Of a stretch of DNA of 64,000 nt, positions 23,888-34,738 are shown in pieces. The notes beneath the pieces are model-generated. The model was not told the DNA's origin, ran no database searches, and was given only the letters and a program-made list of their open reading frames with translations. Within the stretch, counting starts at the first letter, position 1. The number at the start of each line of letters is the position of its first letter. The translations under genes and the position numbers were made by a program. The stretch comes from Loxodes magnus (lineage: Eukaryota > Ciliophora > Karyorelictea > Loxodida > Loxodidae): positions 124,001 through 188,000 of the forward strand of contig CAMPDV010000372.1 of the NCBI GenBank assembly GCA_946699065.1. Reading direction: 5' to 3'.

Positions 23888-23947
23888 CCAAAGCAGAGGA
23901 CGACATGTGTCAATTATGGGTACTTAAACTCCCAACCTCTGATGAAG
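23888..23947 (-). ncRNA. three-way-junction module 2 of F1 copy 1
   Basis: Same P1 (CAGAGG/CCTCTG), P2 (GGG/CCC) and P3 (GAC/GTC) as module 1 but with a different P3 loop (ACAT) and ATAATTG. Module 2 is therefore an internal diverged duplicate. Confidence 0.6.
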
Positions 23948-24035
23948 CTCGCAATATTATTTCTTTTTCGTTCCAGAATTAAAGCTAAACTAAGCCAGTG
24001 CCGAAGGTCTAAGAATCTTATGTCTCGAGGCCAAA

Positions 24036-24097
24036 CCAAAGCAGAGGAAGACATAAAGTCGATTATGGGTACTTAACTTCCCCCACCTCTGATGAAG
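24036..24097 (-). ncRNA. three-way-junction module 1 of F1 copy 1
   Basis: P1 CAGAGG/CCTCTG, P2 GGG/CCC and P3 GAC/GTC with conserved ATAATCG between P2 and P3. Flanked by CTTCATC and GCTTTGG on the element's sense strand. Confidence 0.6.
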
Positions 24098-24423
24098 ATG
24101 ACCTTATTGCTCACCTCCGAACAACTATTTAATATTATATAATAAAGATTCTTCAGTATAATTTCTAATTATATCTGTTATGTTTATGCTTCTTAGTTTA
24201 TTAGATCTATATTATTAGTTATAGTTCTTTATTCAGTAAACTATTCTGGAAATCAGTTTAAACAGTTATCTCTTTAGAATTTACGTAAGTTGCTTATACT
24301 GATTATTCAACTACTCTAATCTTCTCTTTGGACTAAAATAAAAACTAATTCCTTTCTTATTTCTTTTGATTAATTTCATAATTATAGTTATAATATTGAA
24401 AGGTATTACACATATTAATAAAT

Positions 24424-24742
24424 AGGAAGGAGCAATCCTCCAACGGAAATTGACTTAAACTCTGGTACCAGGAAGTATCTCATAGGTGAAGAAACAATCA
24501 AAATATTGAAAGGAGATAAGAGAAGAGCGGAGAGGAATCAAGTAGCATTAATGGTGTAAGATGCCAGATACTATGGTCTTTTAGGGTAGCATTCCGATCG
24601 CGGTCCTATAGAAGACAAAACACACAAGGGAATGCTAGCACTGTGGAAGACTTTAGTAAGAAATTTTTTAAACTTTAAAAATCTTTATTAAAGAGCTGTG
24701 CACCATGAGAGGCTACGCTCTCTATAATCTCATTTATTTATA
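24424..24742 (+). repeat. F3 SINE-like element, copy 1
   Basis: It begins with the hairpin GGAGCAATCC-type 5' end (GGA-GCAA-TCC with a GNRA loop), then CTGGTACCAG. A conserved central GGTCCTATAGAAGACA comes next, then GGGAATGCTAGCACTGTGGAAG. It ends with the shared 3' hairpin (AAAGAGCTGTGCACC...GGCTACGCTCTCTATAAT) and an ATTTATTTA tail. Six F3 copies occur in the window; this one is closest to those at 48814 and 56233. Confidence 0.85.
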
Positions 24743-25090
24743 AGTAGCATTCTCATAAGATCTCAGTTTAAATTTCAACTTTAATACGATTAGCAGGTCA
24801 ATCTTAAGTCCATGTACTTTTTGACTATTATAAGAGGATATATCAATTTAAATTTTAGTTCAAATTTGTCTGAAAATAAATTTTTTGGAAAAATACAAGA
24901 TATACTTATGTTCTAAAAAGGTAACTACTTCTTAATATTATTTTAAAAAGAATATGAGCCATTAAGCATTCATTTAACTACTATGTTATATTAAATAAAT
25001 AACCATACTAAGATAAAAAGTTATATCTTGTTTATCAGTATTTATATAAAAATAAAATACAATTAATAGTCAAAACCATTTCAAGAAAAT
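24743..25090. other. AT-rich spacer
   Basis: No gene or repeat recognised. Confidence 0.45.
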
Positions 25091-25094
25091 TTAT

Positions 25095-26085
25095 TTTTTT
25101 ACCTAAACTACAAAATAACCTTTTTTGTTTAATTAGATTGATTCGCATCTCTTCTTGAGAAATCCCATTTACGCTGGATGAGTTCACTCTTAACTATGTC
25201 TGGCTCAACTGCTTTAATTTATTCAAAATTTTTCAAGTGAGAAGATGGTTAATTGATAAGTCATTTATCGCTATAAATGATAACTATTTATCATTTACTT
25301 AACTCAAGTTGTTTCTATCTATTGTTTTTATGTTTGCTTAATCAAAGATTTCTCAATTATAAAAAACGAGTCCTAGAAGCCTTTGCTAAAATTAATTTCC
25401 TTCCTTATTTTAGGGCTGAAAATCCTTTTCACTTAAAAAACAACATTCTTTGATTTCCATTGAGTTTGAGAAATTTGCCTTTAGTCTTAATCTTTTTCAC
25501 TTCCAATAAGATAACATATATTTGCTTCTAAGTTTTCTATCTGTAGAATGAGATTTAACTACCACTTGATTGATTCTTCCTTACATAAAAAGCAGACTCT
25601 TGTGCTCTTATTTTATCTCCTAGCAGCTATATACTTCATCTGAGTTCGTTTACTGTAATTACTATTTTATTTGACTTCTTCTAAGTGTTCGCTGAACTAT
25701 TCTAAAGTAATTTCGTGATGAATCTATATTACAAGTTTAAAATGTCGTAATCTACAATAAAGCCAAATAAACTTCCTTAAAACTGATTTTAGTAATTTTA
25801 TCTGTTTATTGGATCAAGTAGCTTATTGACCTTATAAAATAATGGAAGTTATCTTGGAACATTGTAAGCTAGAGTCAATGATATAGGAATATGATCCGTG
25901 ATTAGTCGATCATAGTGAGTCTAGAATTATTGATTTAATAAATATTCAAATATTGAGTTGCTAATATGTAGTCAATACAGTAGCATTAATGATTTGCTCT
26001 ATTAATGAAAGTATTAGCTATAGGGTTATTGATAATATACAAATCACTTTATAATAATAATAAGCTATAAAAGCTTCTTTATTTG
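25095..26085 (-). mobile_element. LINE fragment D: endonuclease C-terminal half
   Basis: On -, the frame reads TFINRANHQCYCIDYILATQ, aligning with TFIHRVNNQCYCNDYYLATQ of LINE A. DRLITDHIPISL follows, the SDH-type motif with Asp and His both present, unlike copies A and C. A linker then runs to ~25100 with basic residues and no RT motif. It is a separate insertion from fragment C, whose C-terminus ends just upstream at ~26110. Confidence 0.65.
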
Positions 26086-26109
26086 AAATATTGAGACATG
26101 ACTGCATAA

Positions 26110-29100
26110 TTATCGGTAAATAATCATGCAAATTATGCTAAATTTAAAAGTTTCTACCTTTTCAATCACGGCTCTCTTTCGTTCTCATCTTGATAATGAT
26201 TCGATTAGTTCATTAAATCTAACTTATTATTTTCTTTTAATAGGATCTACTTTTTCACTCTAGTCTTTAAAAATCTTTAATCTTCTTCTAAATAGTTATT
26301 GACAGAATATTTTATGTACTTGTCTACTTTAACCATCTTACTTTTTGTAAATCATCGATTAATATAGTTTTAGTCACACGAAATTAGTCTTCTTTAATCT
26401 TTTCCAGTAATTATTTATGTTTATTAAAATCCTTAAAATGTCTGAATAAAGGTTACATTGGAAAATGTACCCAAATGTATCAAATTCCTATCTGCATAAA
26501 CAAAGTTAGCTGAATTATGTTTCGATATGTCGTTGATTCAGTTCATATTAAAAATTATGAGTGTAAGTTCTTAGTTTATAGATTGAAATAGTTTCTTGGA
26601 TTAGATATCTATTTTATTTGGTGATGTTATTAAAGGGAAAATATTTTAATTACTTTCTATTTAATCAAACAATCTTTTTGCTGTTACTGCATTCCTTTAA
26701 ATATCTAAATCATAGTTTTCAGGGCTTTTTTGACTATGTATTTCTTGTAGGAAAGGTTAAATTTATTACGCTTTTGAGGGAAAAGACTATATCTGGATTA
26801 AGATTTTCCTAGCTGATTCGAATTAATTTTCAGTAAAAACGCATAAATTTTTATGTCGAAGAGTGGATAAATGGAAGTCAGTTTAGACCAATAAAGCAAG
26901 ATTCATTAGAGGAGCTAATCTTGATAAAAGAAACTGTGATCTTGCAATTTTTCTTATCATTCCTTTAATTTCCGACATTACTGCTCAAGGAATTTATTGT
27001 TTCCGTATTCTACTTTGGGTAAATGAAAGTTCTACAATTTTTTTATAACTAATTGGAGATGCAATGCCATATTTGGAAAGTACAGTAGTCGTTTTCAAAA
27101 TTGCTCTCCTATATACAGAAACCTTTTCTTCACAATGCTTTTTATCCTTTTACTTGTTACCCAATTTGTAACCTAGATAAGTGATTGAGTCTTGCTATGT
27201 GATTGGAATTCCATTAATGTTTAAGTCAATTTCAGTTTCTTCTCTTTTTTCTCAGAAATTAAATCGTTTCACATTCCCTTGCACTTATACTAAATCTTAC
27301 TTAAGTAAATAAAATTGTTTGTGACTTTTAATAATTTCTAGACTTTTTAGGAATCTGCAAATTCTATTAAATCATCAGCAAAACCACGCACAGCGAAAGA
27401 TCTGAAACAAACATTAAATCCTAGTTTCTTTTAATTATCTTCTAAATATCTTATTACAATGTCATAGTATATAATTGTAAGTACAGGACCATGACTACTT
27501 CCTTATAGAACACCATTGCTAATCTTTATTGCTCTAATAAGATATCCATCAATAATGAACTTATCCTTAATATGTTATAAAATGATTCTAGAACAAGAAT
27601 TAAGTTTAACGGAAGCCTCAGTTTTCTTAAATGATCAAAAAGCAATTTCCTATGTATACTATCAAGCATCTTTTCTACATCAATTAATGTAGCAATTAAT
27701 CATTTCTTTCTTGATCATTACGATGTAAATCAATTATTTATTAAACAGTTCAAATTTATTAAGTAGTAGAACGTTTACGGAGAATTCCAAACTAAGTTGA
27801 GTGTAAAATATTTCGTTCATATATATAATTGTAAAGTCTTTAAGTAATTGCCTTATCATAAATTTTTAGCAAAGCAATAGTCTGCCAATTACTTCAAATA
27901 TTTTTACTTCCTTATTTGAAAATAGGAAGCATATTAACTTTTTTTCAAGCCATTCGATATATTAAACGTTCGAAACATATTACTAGTATAGCAAGTATTT
28001 TCTATATAATTCTCACCTTCCATATTTAATAAATTCAGCTTTAAGACCAACACATCCTGAGGCTTAATTGTTTGCTAGTTAAGATCTTATTCTTTTAATT
28101 TCAAATTCCGAAAAAAGAGACAAACTCTAAAGAGGTCTCAATTCCTAGTTATTGATAAAAGACTTATTCTTATATATTCTATTTATCTTATTATTGGAAA
28201 ACTCTGATCCTTCTTAACTAAGATTTGAATGCTTATTAAAAACTAGAGTTTCTCACTATTAATAAATAATTACTGTTAGTTTTAATTATATTCATTTAGT
28301 TACGAATTTTTGGATTATTAGATTCATAGTTTATTTAAACATTACTTAAGCATCTTTATTAAGGTCATAATATCTTTTCTTGGTTTTTTATTTTTCACTT
28401 TCGAAATTAGTCTAAATAATACCTATAGGATTATTTTTAATCTAGATTAGTTTTTTTTTTTGTATTTAGATCTTAAAATTTTGGGATTTTAAACAACAAT
28501 CGCTGTTCTTATTGTTAATCAAATCTTTTAAAAGCAAATCTCAAAGTTATACTTATAGGTTGATGATAAGAGTGTAGTCCTGAATCAAGAATAGCTCTAA
28601 AATCAGTGAAATCATCAAAATTTAGATGTTATGCTACTATGAAATAGTCTTTACAGTATTTTTAGTTATTTACCCTATGATCAAAAATCTTGGTTTGCTA
28701 ATCATTTAAAACTAATAGATCATTTGCTTCTATCAAATCCATTAACCTTTAAGTATTTTCATTGATTCGTGATGAATTATTGCCATAATTAGGAATTAAA
28801 GCGTTAAAGTCACCACAGAAAATAGTAGGATTCTGATTATTAAAATTTATGATATTGCTTAGATATTCATATTCAATATTCATACTTATATTCGATTTTT
28901 CATTTGTGGACAAATAGCAAGACGCAATTGCTAGTTTCTCAACACTTATACATACAAAATATCCAGGAAGATTTGAAAAGCCAATATAATTTTAACAAGA
29001 GTTTAGTTATTTTTTGACTAATAAATATACTCCACCTGCTCTAGTATTGCCATTTTGAAAATAAGTTCGATATTTTTACAGAATTTTTGGACTATAAGGA

Positions 29101-29290
29101 TCTTGTGTTCAAGTTTCATTAATAGAAAAAATATCAAAATCATTATCTAAAATAAACTATTCTAATGCAACTTATTTACTAGTATAGAATTTATATTAAT
29201 ATGCTCTATTTTTATTTATTGAGTTGCTTGTATTTCAGTGTACATTCTTTAACTAGAATTCTATTTTCTTTCAAAATCTCCTACTAAATT
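26110..29290 (-). mobile_element. LINE fragment C: endonuclease, RT and C-terminus
   Basis: Second long ORF2 copy. The endonuclease shows DFDIFSINET-UGA-TQ (~29120), RAGGVYLLVKK, FCGDFNALIPNYGNN (~28790) and an altered HSYHQPIS. RT shows QFGILRKRSTTQQI-UGA-TV (~27790; LINE A has TGG at this Trp), IATLIDVEKMLDSIHRKL (~27690), NGVL-type motif B, and RGFADDLIEF (~27380), where the FADD box is intact. A post-RT segment IP-UGA-AVMSEIKGMIRKIARSQF (~26990) follows. The C-terminal zinc motif near 26470 is eroded (FRHFKDF). Several frameshifts are present, so it is inactive. The 5' end (ORF1) is missing. Confidence 0.83.
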
Positions 29291-29493
29291 AGGTTTCCGT
29301 TTAAATATAGTCTTATTGTTATTTTTGTTAATATAAGTATAATCAAGATTAATACTTTTTTTATTTTTATTTGCTTGCGATCCTACTTTAAGTTCTGGAT
29401 TGAAAATGCATAGAAGTTTCTAACCATTGTGAATTTATATATGTAATAAATTAGGTGCATTGCGAATTTAATTTCTATAATATATAATAAATA

Positions 29494-29838
29494 AATTGAT
29501 TATAGAGCGCGTAGCACTCTCGTTGGTGCGCAGCTCTTTAAATTAATTTTATTTAATGTCGAAAATTTTTTTATGGGTCTCTCTTTCCTTGTTTTCTCTT
29601 CCTGCAGTAGTCCCTGTAATTTTTCCTTCCAAAGCATAGGATGCAATATGCGATTACGGGTACATTTCCCCGGCCTATGATGAAGTAAGTTTCCTCCTGG
29701 CATTCAAAGTTCTCCAGTTTGTCACATCTTCCTTCTCTTGTATTAGGTTTCTCTTCCTCCTATTTATCCTCCATCCGCGCTCATTTTTTTGTTGCCTTGC
29801 TGGGCTTCCAAGGAAAGGACTTTCCACCCTATCTAAAT
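29494..29838 (-). repeat. F5 SINE-like element (single copy)
   Basis: On -, it starts with GGTGGAAAGTCCTTTCC (self-complementary GGAAAG-TCCTTTCC) and carries one three-way-junction module at 29685-29629. It ends with a perfect-looking AAAGAGCTGCGCACC...GTGCTACGCGCTCTATAATC hairpin and a TTTATTTA tail. Its body is otherwise unlike F1. The 67-codon frame here (29703-29500) runs through the hairpin and is not a gene. Confidence 0.78.
29629..29685 (-). ncRNA. three-way-junction module in F5
   Basis: P1 is CATAGG/CCTATG where F1 has CAGAGG/CCTCTG, a G-C to T-A exchange on both sides. P3 is GCA/TGC where F1 has GAC/GTC. P2 GGG/CCC and the GTAATC core are conserved. Confidence 0.65.
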
Positions 29839-30670
29839 TATTTTATATAATAATAAATAAGGTCAATTAGTCATATTCTTATATTAATTGCCTTTTTTCT
29901 ATTTGCTATTTAATTCCCATCACACGTAGCTCGATTTAACTTGCAAGATAGTGTAATAAATCTGTTTTCTATAGTTGTAAAAAGATTCTATTTTATCAAT
30001 GTTTTGATTTTAAGAATGAAATGAATTGTTTGCTTCTATAATCACACTTCCTTATTAATTCTTCAATATTTATATTATAAATCCAAGATTCAGGTTACAT
30101 AGGTCTCTAAATCTCTTAATTTATTTAAGCATCTCGATAACTTCTTTTTCCATGCTATATTATTACATTCTAATTTCACATAACTGAGATCTAGTCCTTT
30201 TTATAATAAATTCTGAAGTATCTATTTAAAAGCTTTATTAATGATAATATAAATCACTTAATTGAAATGCTTAAGTTTAGCTTAGTTTTAAAGGTTTTAA
30301 CATCTGCTAAACTTAACTTTGCTATTACTATTTCTGAAAGTCTGATATTCTAGATTAAGCGTCTAATTTCCTTCTCGTTCATTATCATTGATCAATTAAA
30401 CATACTGAATATTCAATGTACTATAAGCATCTTATAATTTGTAGGCATTTTATTTTAACTTTTGTAGTCCTCAAGAAAAATTATCAAGTTAATGCTAAGT
30501 TATATCAGTTATAGTTCCATAAGAAATTGCTTCAATGTTTGCTTCAGTTTAAACTACCTTGTTAAATACCCCAATACTTAAATATTAGGTACTAGTATCA
30601 ATTTTTTCAGCTTTTACTTGTAATTTAGTTTAATATAGAAATTTAAATAATCTTAAATTATTTGATTTTA
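29839..30670. other. AT-rich stretch
   Basis: No domain, RT motif or repeat family recognised on either strand. Confidence 0.45.
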
Positions 30671-30676
30671 AAAAAA

Positions 30677-31261
30677 ATGGATTAATCTCTTCGACTCTCA
30701 AAAAATTAACTTAGAAACCTAAAGAGAAAAGCGGCAAAAGAAATTTAGAAAAAATAATAACAATAGGAGGAGTCAAGCTCTTCTTCAGAAGGTAAAGTTA
30801 TGGTAGGATAAATAGAGATAAGTTAACCTAAAAACGAAACTAATCAAAAACTTTAAATTTAATTAGACTAAATGTAAAAAGTAATCTCAAATTATGAAGA
30901 AACAACTTACAACTTAGGCGAAAAAATACGGGAACTAATGAGTAACATAGAAGATTAGAACAACGAATTACTAATACTTAGAAGATAACTTATTTGTAGC
31001 AAATTAATAACGGAAGAATAACTCTGAACTTAATCATAATAAAATTTTAAATACGACACAAAAATGGAAATAGAAAAAATACCAATAGAATTAAAAACAG
31101 AATTGAATCCAGAAAAATAAATGATTGCTACAAGTTTCATTAAAAGATTAGAAAATATAGAAAATAAATTATCATAAAAAAGCACGAAATAAAGACAATA
31201 ATACAAACTTTGTTGATGTTGCAAATCAAATCAACATATTTTAAAAAACTGTTGATAATGA
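30677..31261 (+). CDS. gag-like ORF1 protein with CCHC zinc knuckle
   Basis: One uninterrupted frame runs from ATG 30677. It has a basic N-terminus, a Gln-rich EEQ/Ser-rich stretch and a coiled coil (EKIRELMSNIEDQNNELL). MEIEKIP precedes the knuckle C-UGA-CCKSNQHILKNC, with C179, C182, H187 and C192 (exact CX2CX4HX4C), followed by UGA-Q-UGA-KKINEQEQKR. The two codons at Trp positions align with TGG in the 15874 copy (CWFC... LCWKYQNKQNEENKR), so TGA very probably means Trp here. If so the frame continues past 31261 through basic sequence to the ATT-repeat tail near 31500. A third TGA lies in EEQL-UGA-TQSQQ. No ORF2 follows. Confidence 0.75.
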
Positions 31262-31515
31262 AAGAAAATAAACGAATAAGAACAGAAAAGAAAAGAACAT
31301 GGAGACAACACAATAAACTATGAATAACTCCAACAGGGATCTACAAATAAAAGCTTTTTGCAAGACCACTTGAACGGTTACAGTGGTAACCTTCCACTTA
31401 ATAAAAAGGTCGTGGATCACACTCACGTTAAAAAAACTGTCCGCAGGAACTGGTCGCAATTCCAGAGAATGCAAAACTCTACTAACTTTAAGTATATTAT
31501 TATTATTATTAAATT
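31262..31515 (+). other. 3' part of the gag element with hairpins and (ATT)n tail
   Basis: Contains the stem GGTTAC-AGT-GGTAACC (31374-31391) and GGAACTGG...AATTCC, then five ATT units (31494-31511). It may be translated in frame with the gag ORF if TGA is Trp, or be a structured 3' UTR. The tandem tail marks the element's end. Confidence 0.5.
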
Positions 31516-31740
31516 ATTTGATTTGATATGTAATAAAATGCTGTAAAATATAGAGTATATTATTGCTTTAAAATCCTAGAAAGCTTTTTAAAAAAGATAT
31601 TAGCTTTATATCATATTTTGCTAACTATTATTAATCTAAGAAAAACAGATTATGATGGGTATATTTTTTTACCTTTACCAACTAGAATTAAATCAAAGTG
31701 TTTTAAAACTACCAAAAAATGTGAAAAGCTTAAATAATTA

Positions 31741-32048
31741 ATTTCAACTAAAAAAGTTTTTGGATCGGAAACTCCTTTCTGATTGCATGACCCGAAACTC
31801 TCTTTTTATGGAAAAACGGGGATATCCTGTTGTGCTCCAGACAAAGCTGCTAGGGAGCTCCTTCGCTATGAGCAGCCAGGCTTCAAGCCCCTACCAAGAG
31901 CGGATAATCTCAAAGAAAAGTTCCCTTCAGAAAATGACTCTGACCAAGGACTTTCTCAGCGACAGGAAAGGAACTTGTTCCTAGCCATAAAGTCAGAAAG
32001 TGTGGCCATGAAGGTCATTCTCAGCTCCTACCATCTTTTCAATTATAA
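31741..32048 (+). repeat. F2 short interspersed repeat, copy 2
   Basis: Opposite-strand copy of 3934-4233, alignable from TTTCAACTAAAAAAGT to TTTTCAATTAT. Conserved internal palindromes include GGAGCTCC, GGCTTCAAGCC and GGAACTTGTTCC. Overlapping 74- and 115-codon frames inside it are not conserved in frame with copy 1 and are treated as non-coding. Confidence 0.78.
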
Positions 32049-34245
32049 AAGCTTAAATAATTTATTTAATAAAATAAGAATTATAATATATGAAAAAGTA
32101 AAGATCAACTTTTTTATATTAATTCAGTAAAAACAGCAATTTAATAGTTTAATAAACTTTTCGCATTTAAAGCATAAAAATGAATATGAAACCTTCAATA
32201 AAATCTATAAACATAGTATTATTCTCTTTATATCAAATTATTTTTTGTATTAGTTTTTTTATCAAAGTAAATATAAAGTAGAAATAAAGAATTTTTACCA
32301 CTTAGTTTGTAAAAAATTGTATTTAAATATCTTTCAAAGTAATAATCTTTAGTATTAATTGATAAAGTTGGAATTCAACTAAAATAGTACGACTATTTCT
32401 ATTAATGAAGCGAAACTTTTTCATCTTATATTTATTACAAAAAATACTTTTTTGATCAATAAATTAGAATTATTTTATCTATATTTTTCAAAATTCATTT
32501 TTAGCTTTAATTTTCTACTTTTTACCTCTTAATTTATGCAATTTCTTGCAGTTTTATTTTATTTTTTCTTATTTGATTTTCTTATTTCAATGCTCTTTTT
32601 TACTTTTATTTATAAGATTTTACTCCTTTTGTTTAGCTTTCTATCAAATTCCGAATATTTTATAAATATTTATCTTTTTTATGATATTTATAGAAAAAGA
32701 AATTAAAAGTGTTTAATCTTTTATAAGGTTATTTAAAAAAGTTTAATTACAAGCAAAAAAAAGAGAGAAAAATGCTTAAAAAATTTAATTTTTTCTAGTG
32801 CAAACTAAAGGAAATAAAAAAAGAGCGAAATCGATTATTAAAAGTCTTTATTCTTTTATAAAATTAAATTAATATAATGTTTAGATATTTTTCATTCTGC
32901 ATATGGTAAGAAGATTGCAAAAAATCAAATTTAAATCAAAAATAAAGATTTAAATAAAATTTATTTTTTAATAATATAAGCTTAATTTTTATGCTTCTAG
33001 ATATAATATTTCGTAATTTACTTCTAAAATATAATATCATAATCTACTAAGAAAAAGAAAATTAAATGCACTAATCAAGAATTGGAATGATAAAAATGAT
33101 TCAAAATAATAAATAAAAAAATAAAGTAAAAAAGCACTTAAAATACGAAAAATTATAAAAAAAGTTTAAAAGATTCAAAGCAATTAATAAGTTATTTAAA
33201 GTAGCAAATTATAAAAAATAAATTACCCCTTTAAAATTATAAAAAGTTTATATTAGTTTAAAAAATAATTTTGCTAAAGAGCAAAAGGATATTTTTATTT
33301 AAAAAACTACTAAATTAAAAAAAATTAAATTAATATTAATCATAGTAAAAGAATTCAAAATATTAACTAGAAATAAATAAGGGAAAATATTAAAAAATTA
33401 TATAAAATTCCATTTAAGATTAAAATATAATACATTTTACAAAAAAACTAAAGATCAAATTGAATATATTTTAAGTTTGATAAAATTTTATAAAGCATAA
33501 AATATGAAAATATGAAAAAAGACAAATAGCATTATTAAAATTGGTTTGAAAAATATATAAAAATAATTAAAATTAATAATAATCAAAAGATGAAAATCAG
33601 CGATAAAAAAAAGAAAATAACTTGAAAAAATATTATATTTTTCTATGCTGTAAAAAATATTTTGATGAAAAATCTCTTAAATTTTCAAGAATAATCAAAG
33701 AAAAACAAGAACGAACTTTGGGAGAAAAAATGTTGCTTTAAATGATAAAATTTTACTGTTTAACTAATAAATAAATTCAAAATGCAAAACATAAATTAAA
33801 TCTAGGATAAATAATTTAAACTAAATAAAGTTAAAAAATTTCGAAAATTTAATAAATATATTTAAAATAGTAAATAAAATTTGCAATTATATAGCAATAT
33901 TCTAATAAAGAAGGAAAATGTATAAAATATTTGCATTTTTATTTACATTATTGAAATAAAGAAAAAACATTTTAAAATATAGAAAATAGTTAATATGTTT
34001 TATAAATCAAAATAATAGTTTCAAAGAATCAATGAAACACGTTAAATTTAATATAAAATACTAAGGAATAAGGATTATCTTTAAAAAAAGTTTTATTGAA
34101 AAATAATTTTATTTAAAATATTAAAAATTTATTCTCTGAAAAAAATAAAAAAAGTCCAAATTAATTAAAAAATATCTTAAAAGTGAGATTCGCTCTTAAA
34201 TCAAAATTATACATTTAATTAAAAATTATTATTTAATATTAAATA
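32049..34245. other. very AT-rich block
   Basis: About 2.2 kb, with T-rich sequence first and A-rich sequence after ~32700. Long A and T runs, almost no G/C and no coding or repeat signal. Such a block is typical of intergenic ciliate DNA. Confidence 0.55.
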
Positions 34246-34273
34246 ATTGTTCAAAGGTGAGCAACAAGGACAT

Positions 34274-34335
34274 CTTCATTAGAGGGTTGGGAATTTAAGT
34301 ACCCATAATCGACTTTATGTCTTCCTCTGCTTTGG
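34274..34335 (+). ncRNA. three-way-junction module 1 of F1 copy 2
   Basis: P1 TAGAGG/CCTCTG (one wobble), P2 GGG/CCC, P3 GAC/GTC, with the conserved ATAATCG core and CTTCATT/GCTTTGG flanks. Confidence 0.58.
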
Positions 34336-34423
34336 TTTGGCCTCGAGACATAAGATTCTTAGACCTTCGGCACTGGCTTAGTTTAGCTTTAATTCTGGAA
34401 CGAAAAAGAAATAATATTGCGAG

Positions 34424-34483
34424 CTTCATCAGAGGCGGGGAATTTAAATACCCATAATTGACACATGTCGTCCTCTGCTTTGG
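34424..34483 (+). ncRNA. three-way-junction module 2 of F1 copy 2
   Basis: P1 CAGAGG/CCTCTG, P2 GGG/CCC, P3 GAC/GTC with an ACAT loop, and ATAATTG core. Confidence 0.6.
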
Positions 34484-34738
34484 TGATGCAATGAGACACA
34501 ATCCTGCCATGTCCTTGGACCTCCAACAAGTATTAAAGATTACGAGTATTCTAAAATTATATCAGTATTGAAAATTTTTATCAGTACTGAATAATTATAC
34601 CAGTATTGAACAAGGTTTATCAGTATCTGATAATTTTATCAGTAAGAAACATTCTTGTCAGTATGAAACATTTTTTTAAAGAGCTGGGCACCAACGAGAG
34701 TGCTACGCGCTCTATAATCAAATTTATTTATTTATTTA

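Larger units (their letters stand above)
23636..24123 (-). repeat. F1 SINE-like element, copy 1
   Basis: Read on -, it starts with a hairpin-prone TGTTCGGAGGTGAGCA. It has two copies of the three-way-junction module (24097-24036 and 23947-23888) separated by ~90 bp, a spacer with repeated CAGTATTGAAC / TATCAGTA units, and a terminal GAGC-TGC-GCAC...GTGC-TACGC-GCTC hairpin. CTATAATC and a TTTA-rich tail lie at 23635-23660. Copies 2 and 3 (34248, 61318) are alignable over the whole length. The 71-codon frame across the body is disrupted in copy 3 and is not a gene. Confidence 0.85.
34248..34736 (+). repeat. F1 SINE-like element, copy 2
   Basis: Sense-strand copy. It has a 5' TGTTCAAAGGTGAGCA hairpin, modules at 34274-34335 and 34424-34483, a run of ATCAGTATTGAA / TATCAGTA units, then the terminal hairpin AAAGAGCTGGGCACCAACGAG...GTGCTACGCGCTCTATAATC and a TTTATTTATTTATTTA tail. 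It is followed directly by an F6 repeat, as is copy 3. Confidence 0.87.

Noticed and set aside
23941-23950. CTGATGAAG in F1 antisense resembles a hammerhead ribozyme core
   Set aside because: The F5 copy has CTATGATG at this place, losing the required C, and no GAAA plus stem arrangement follows. P1 pairing explains the sequence better.
23636-24742. MITE/DNA-transposon interpretation of the GAGC...GCTC ends
   Set aside because: The hairpin occurs at one end only and the other end differs between families. A tandem TTTA tail is present, so the SINE reading is better.
29499-29540. Antisense of the SINE hairpin (TAGCACTCTCGTTGG) looks like a tRNA A box
   Set aside because: No B box or tRNA fold is present, and the hairpin sits next to the TTTA tail, which marks the 3' end of the element.
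31783-32130. 115-codon frame in F2
   Set aside because: The reading frame is not kept between the two F2 copies, and the sequence is full of short palindromes.
34284-34310. GGAATTTAAGTACCC / GAAGTTAAG in F1 resembles the 5S rRNA AGTTAAG loop
   Set aside because: Only one module carries GTTAAG, the others do not, and the flanking 5S helices are absent. The conserved core is GTAC/ATAAT instead.
34295-34510. 71-codon frame in F1 (MAGLCLIASPKQR...)
   Set aside because: It runs antisense to the hairpin-bearing strand, spans both RNA modules and is broken by an insertion in copy 3.
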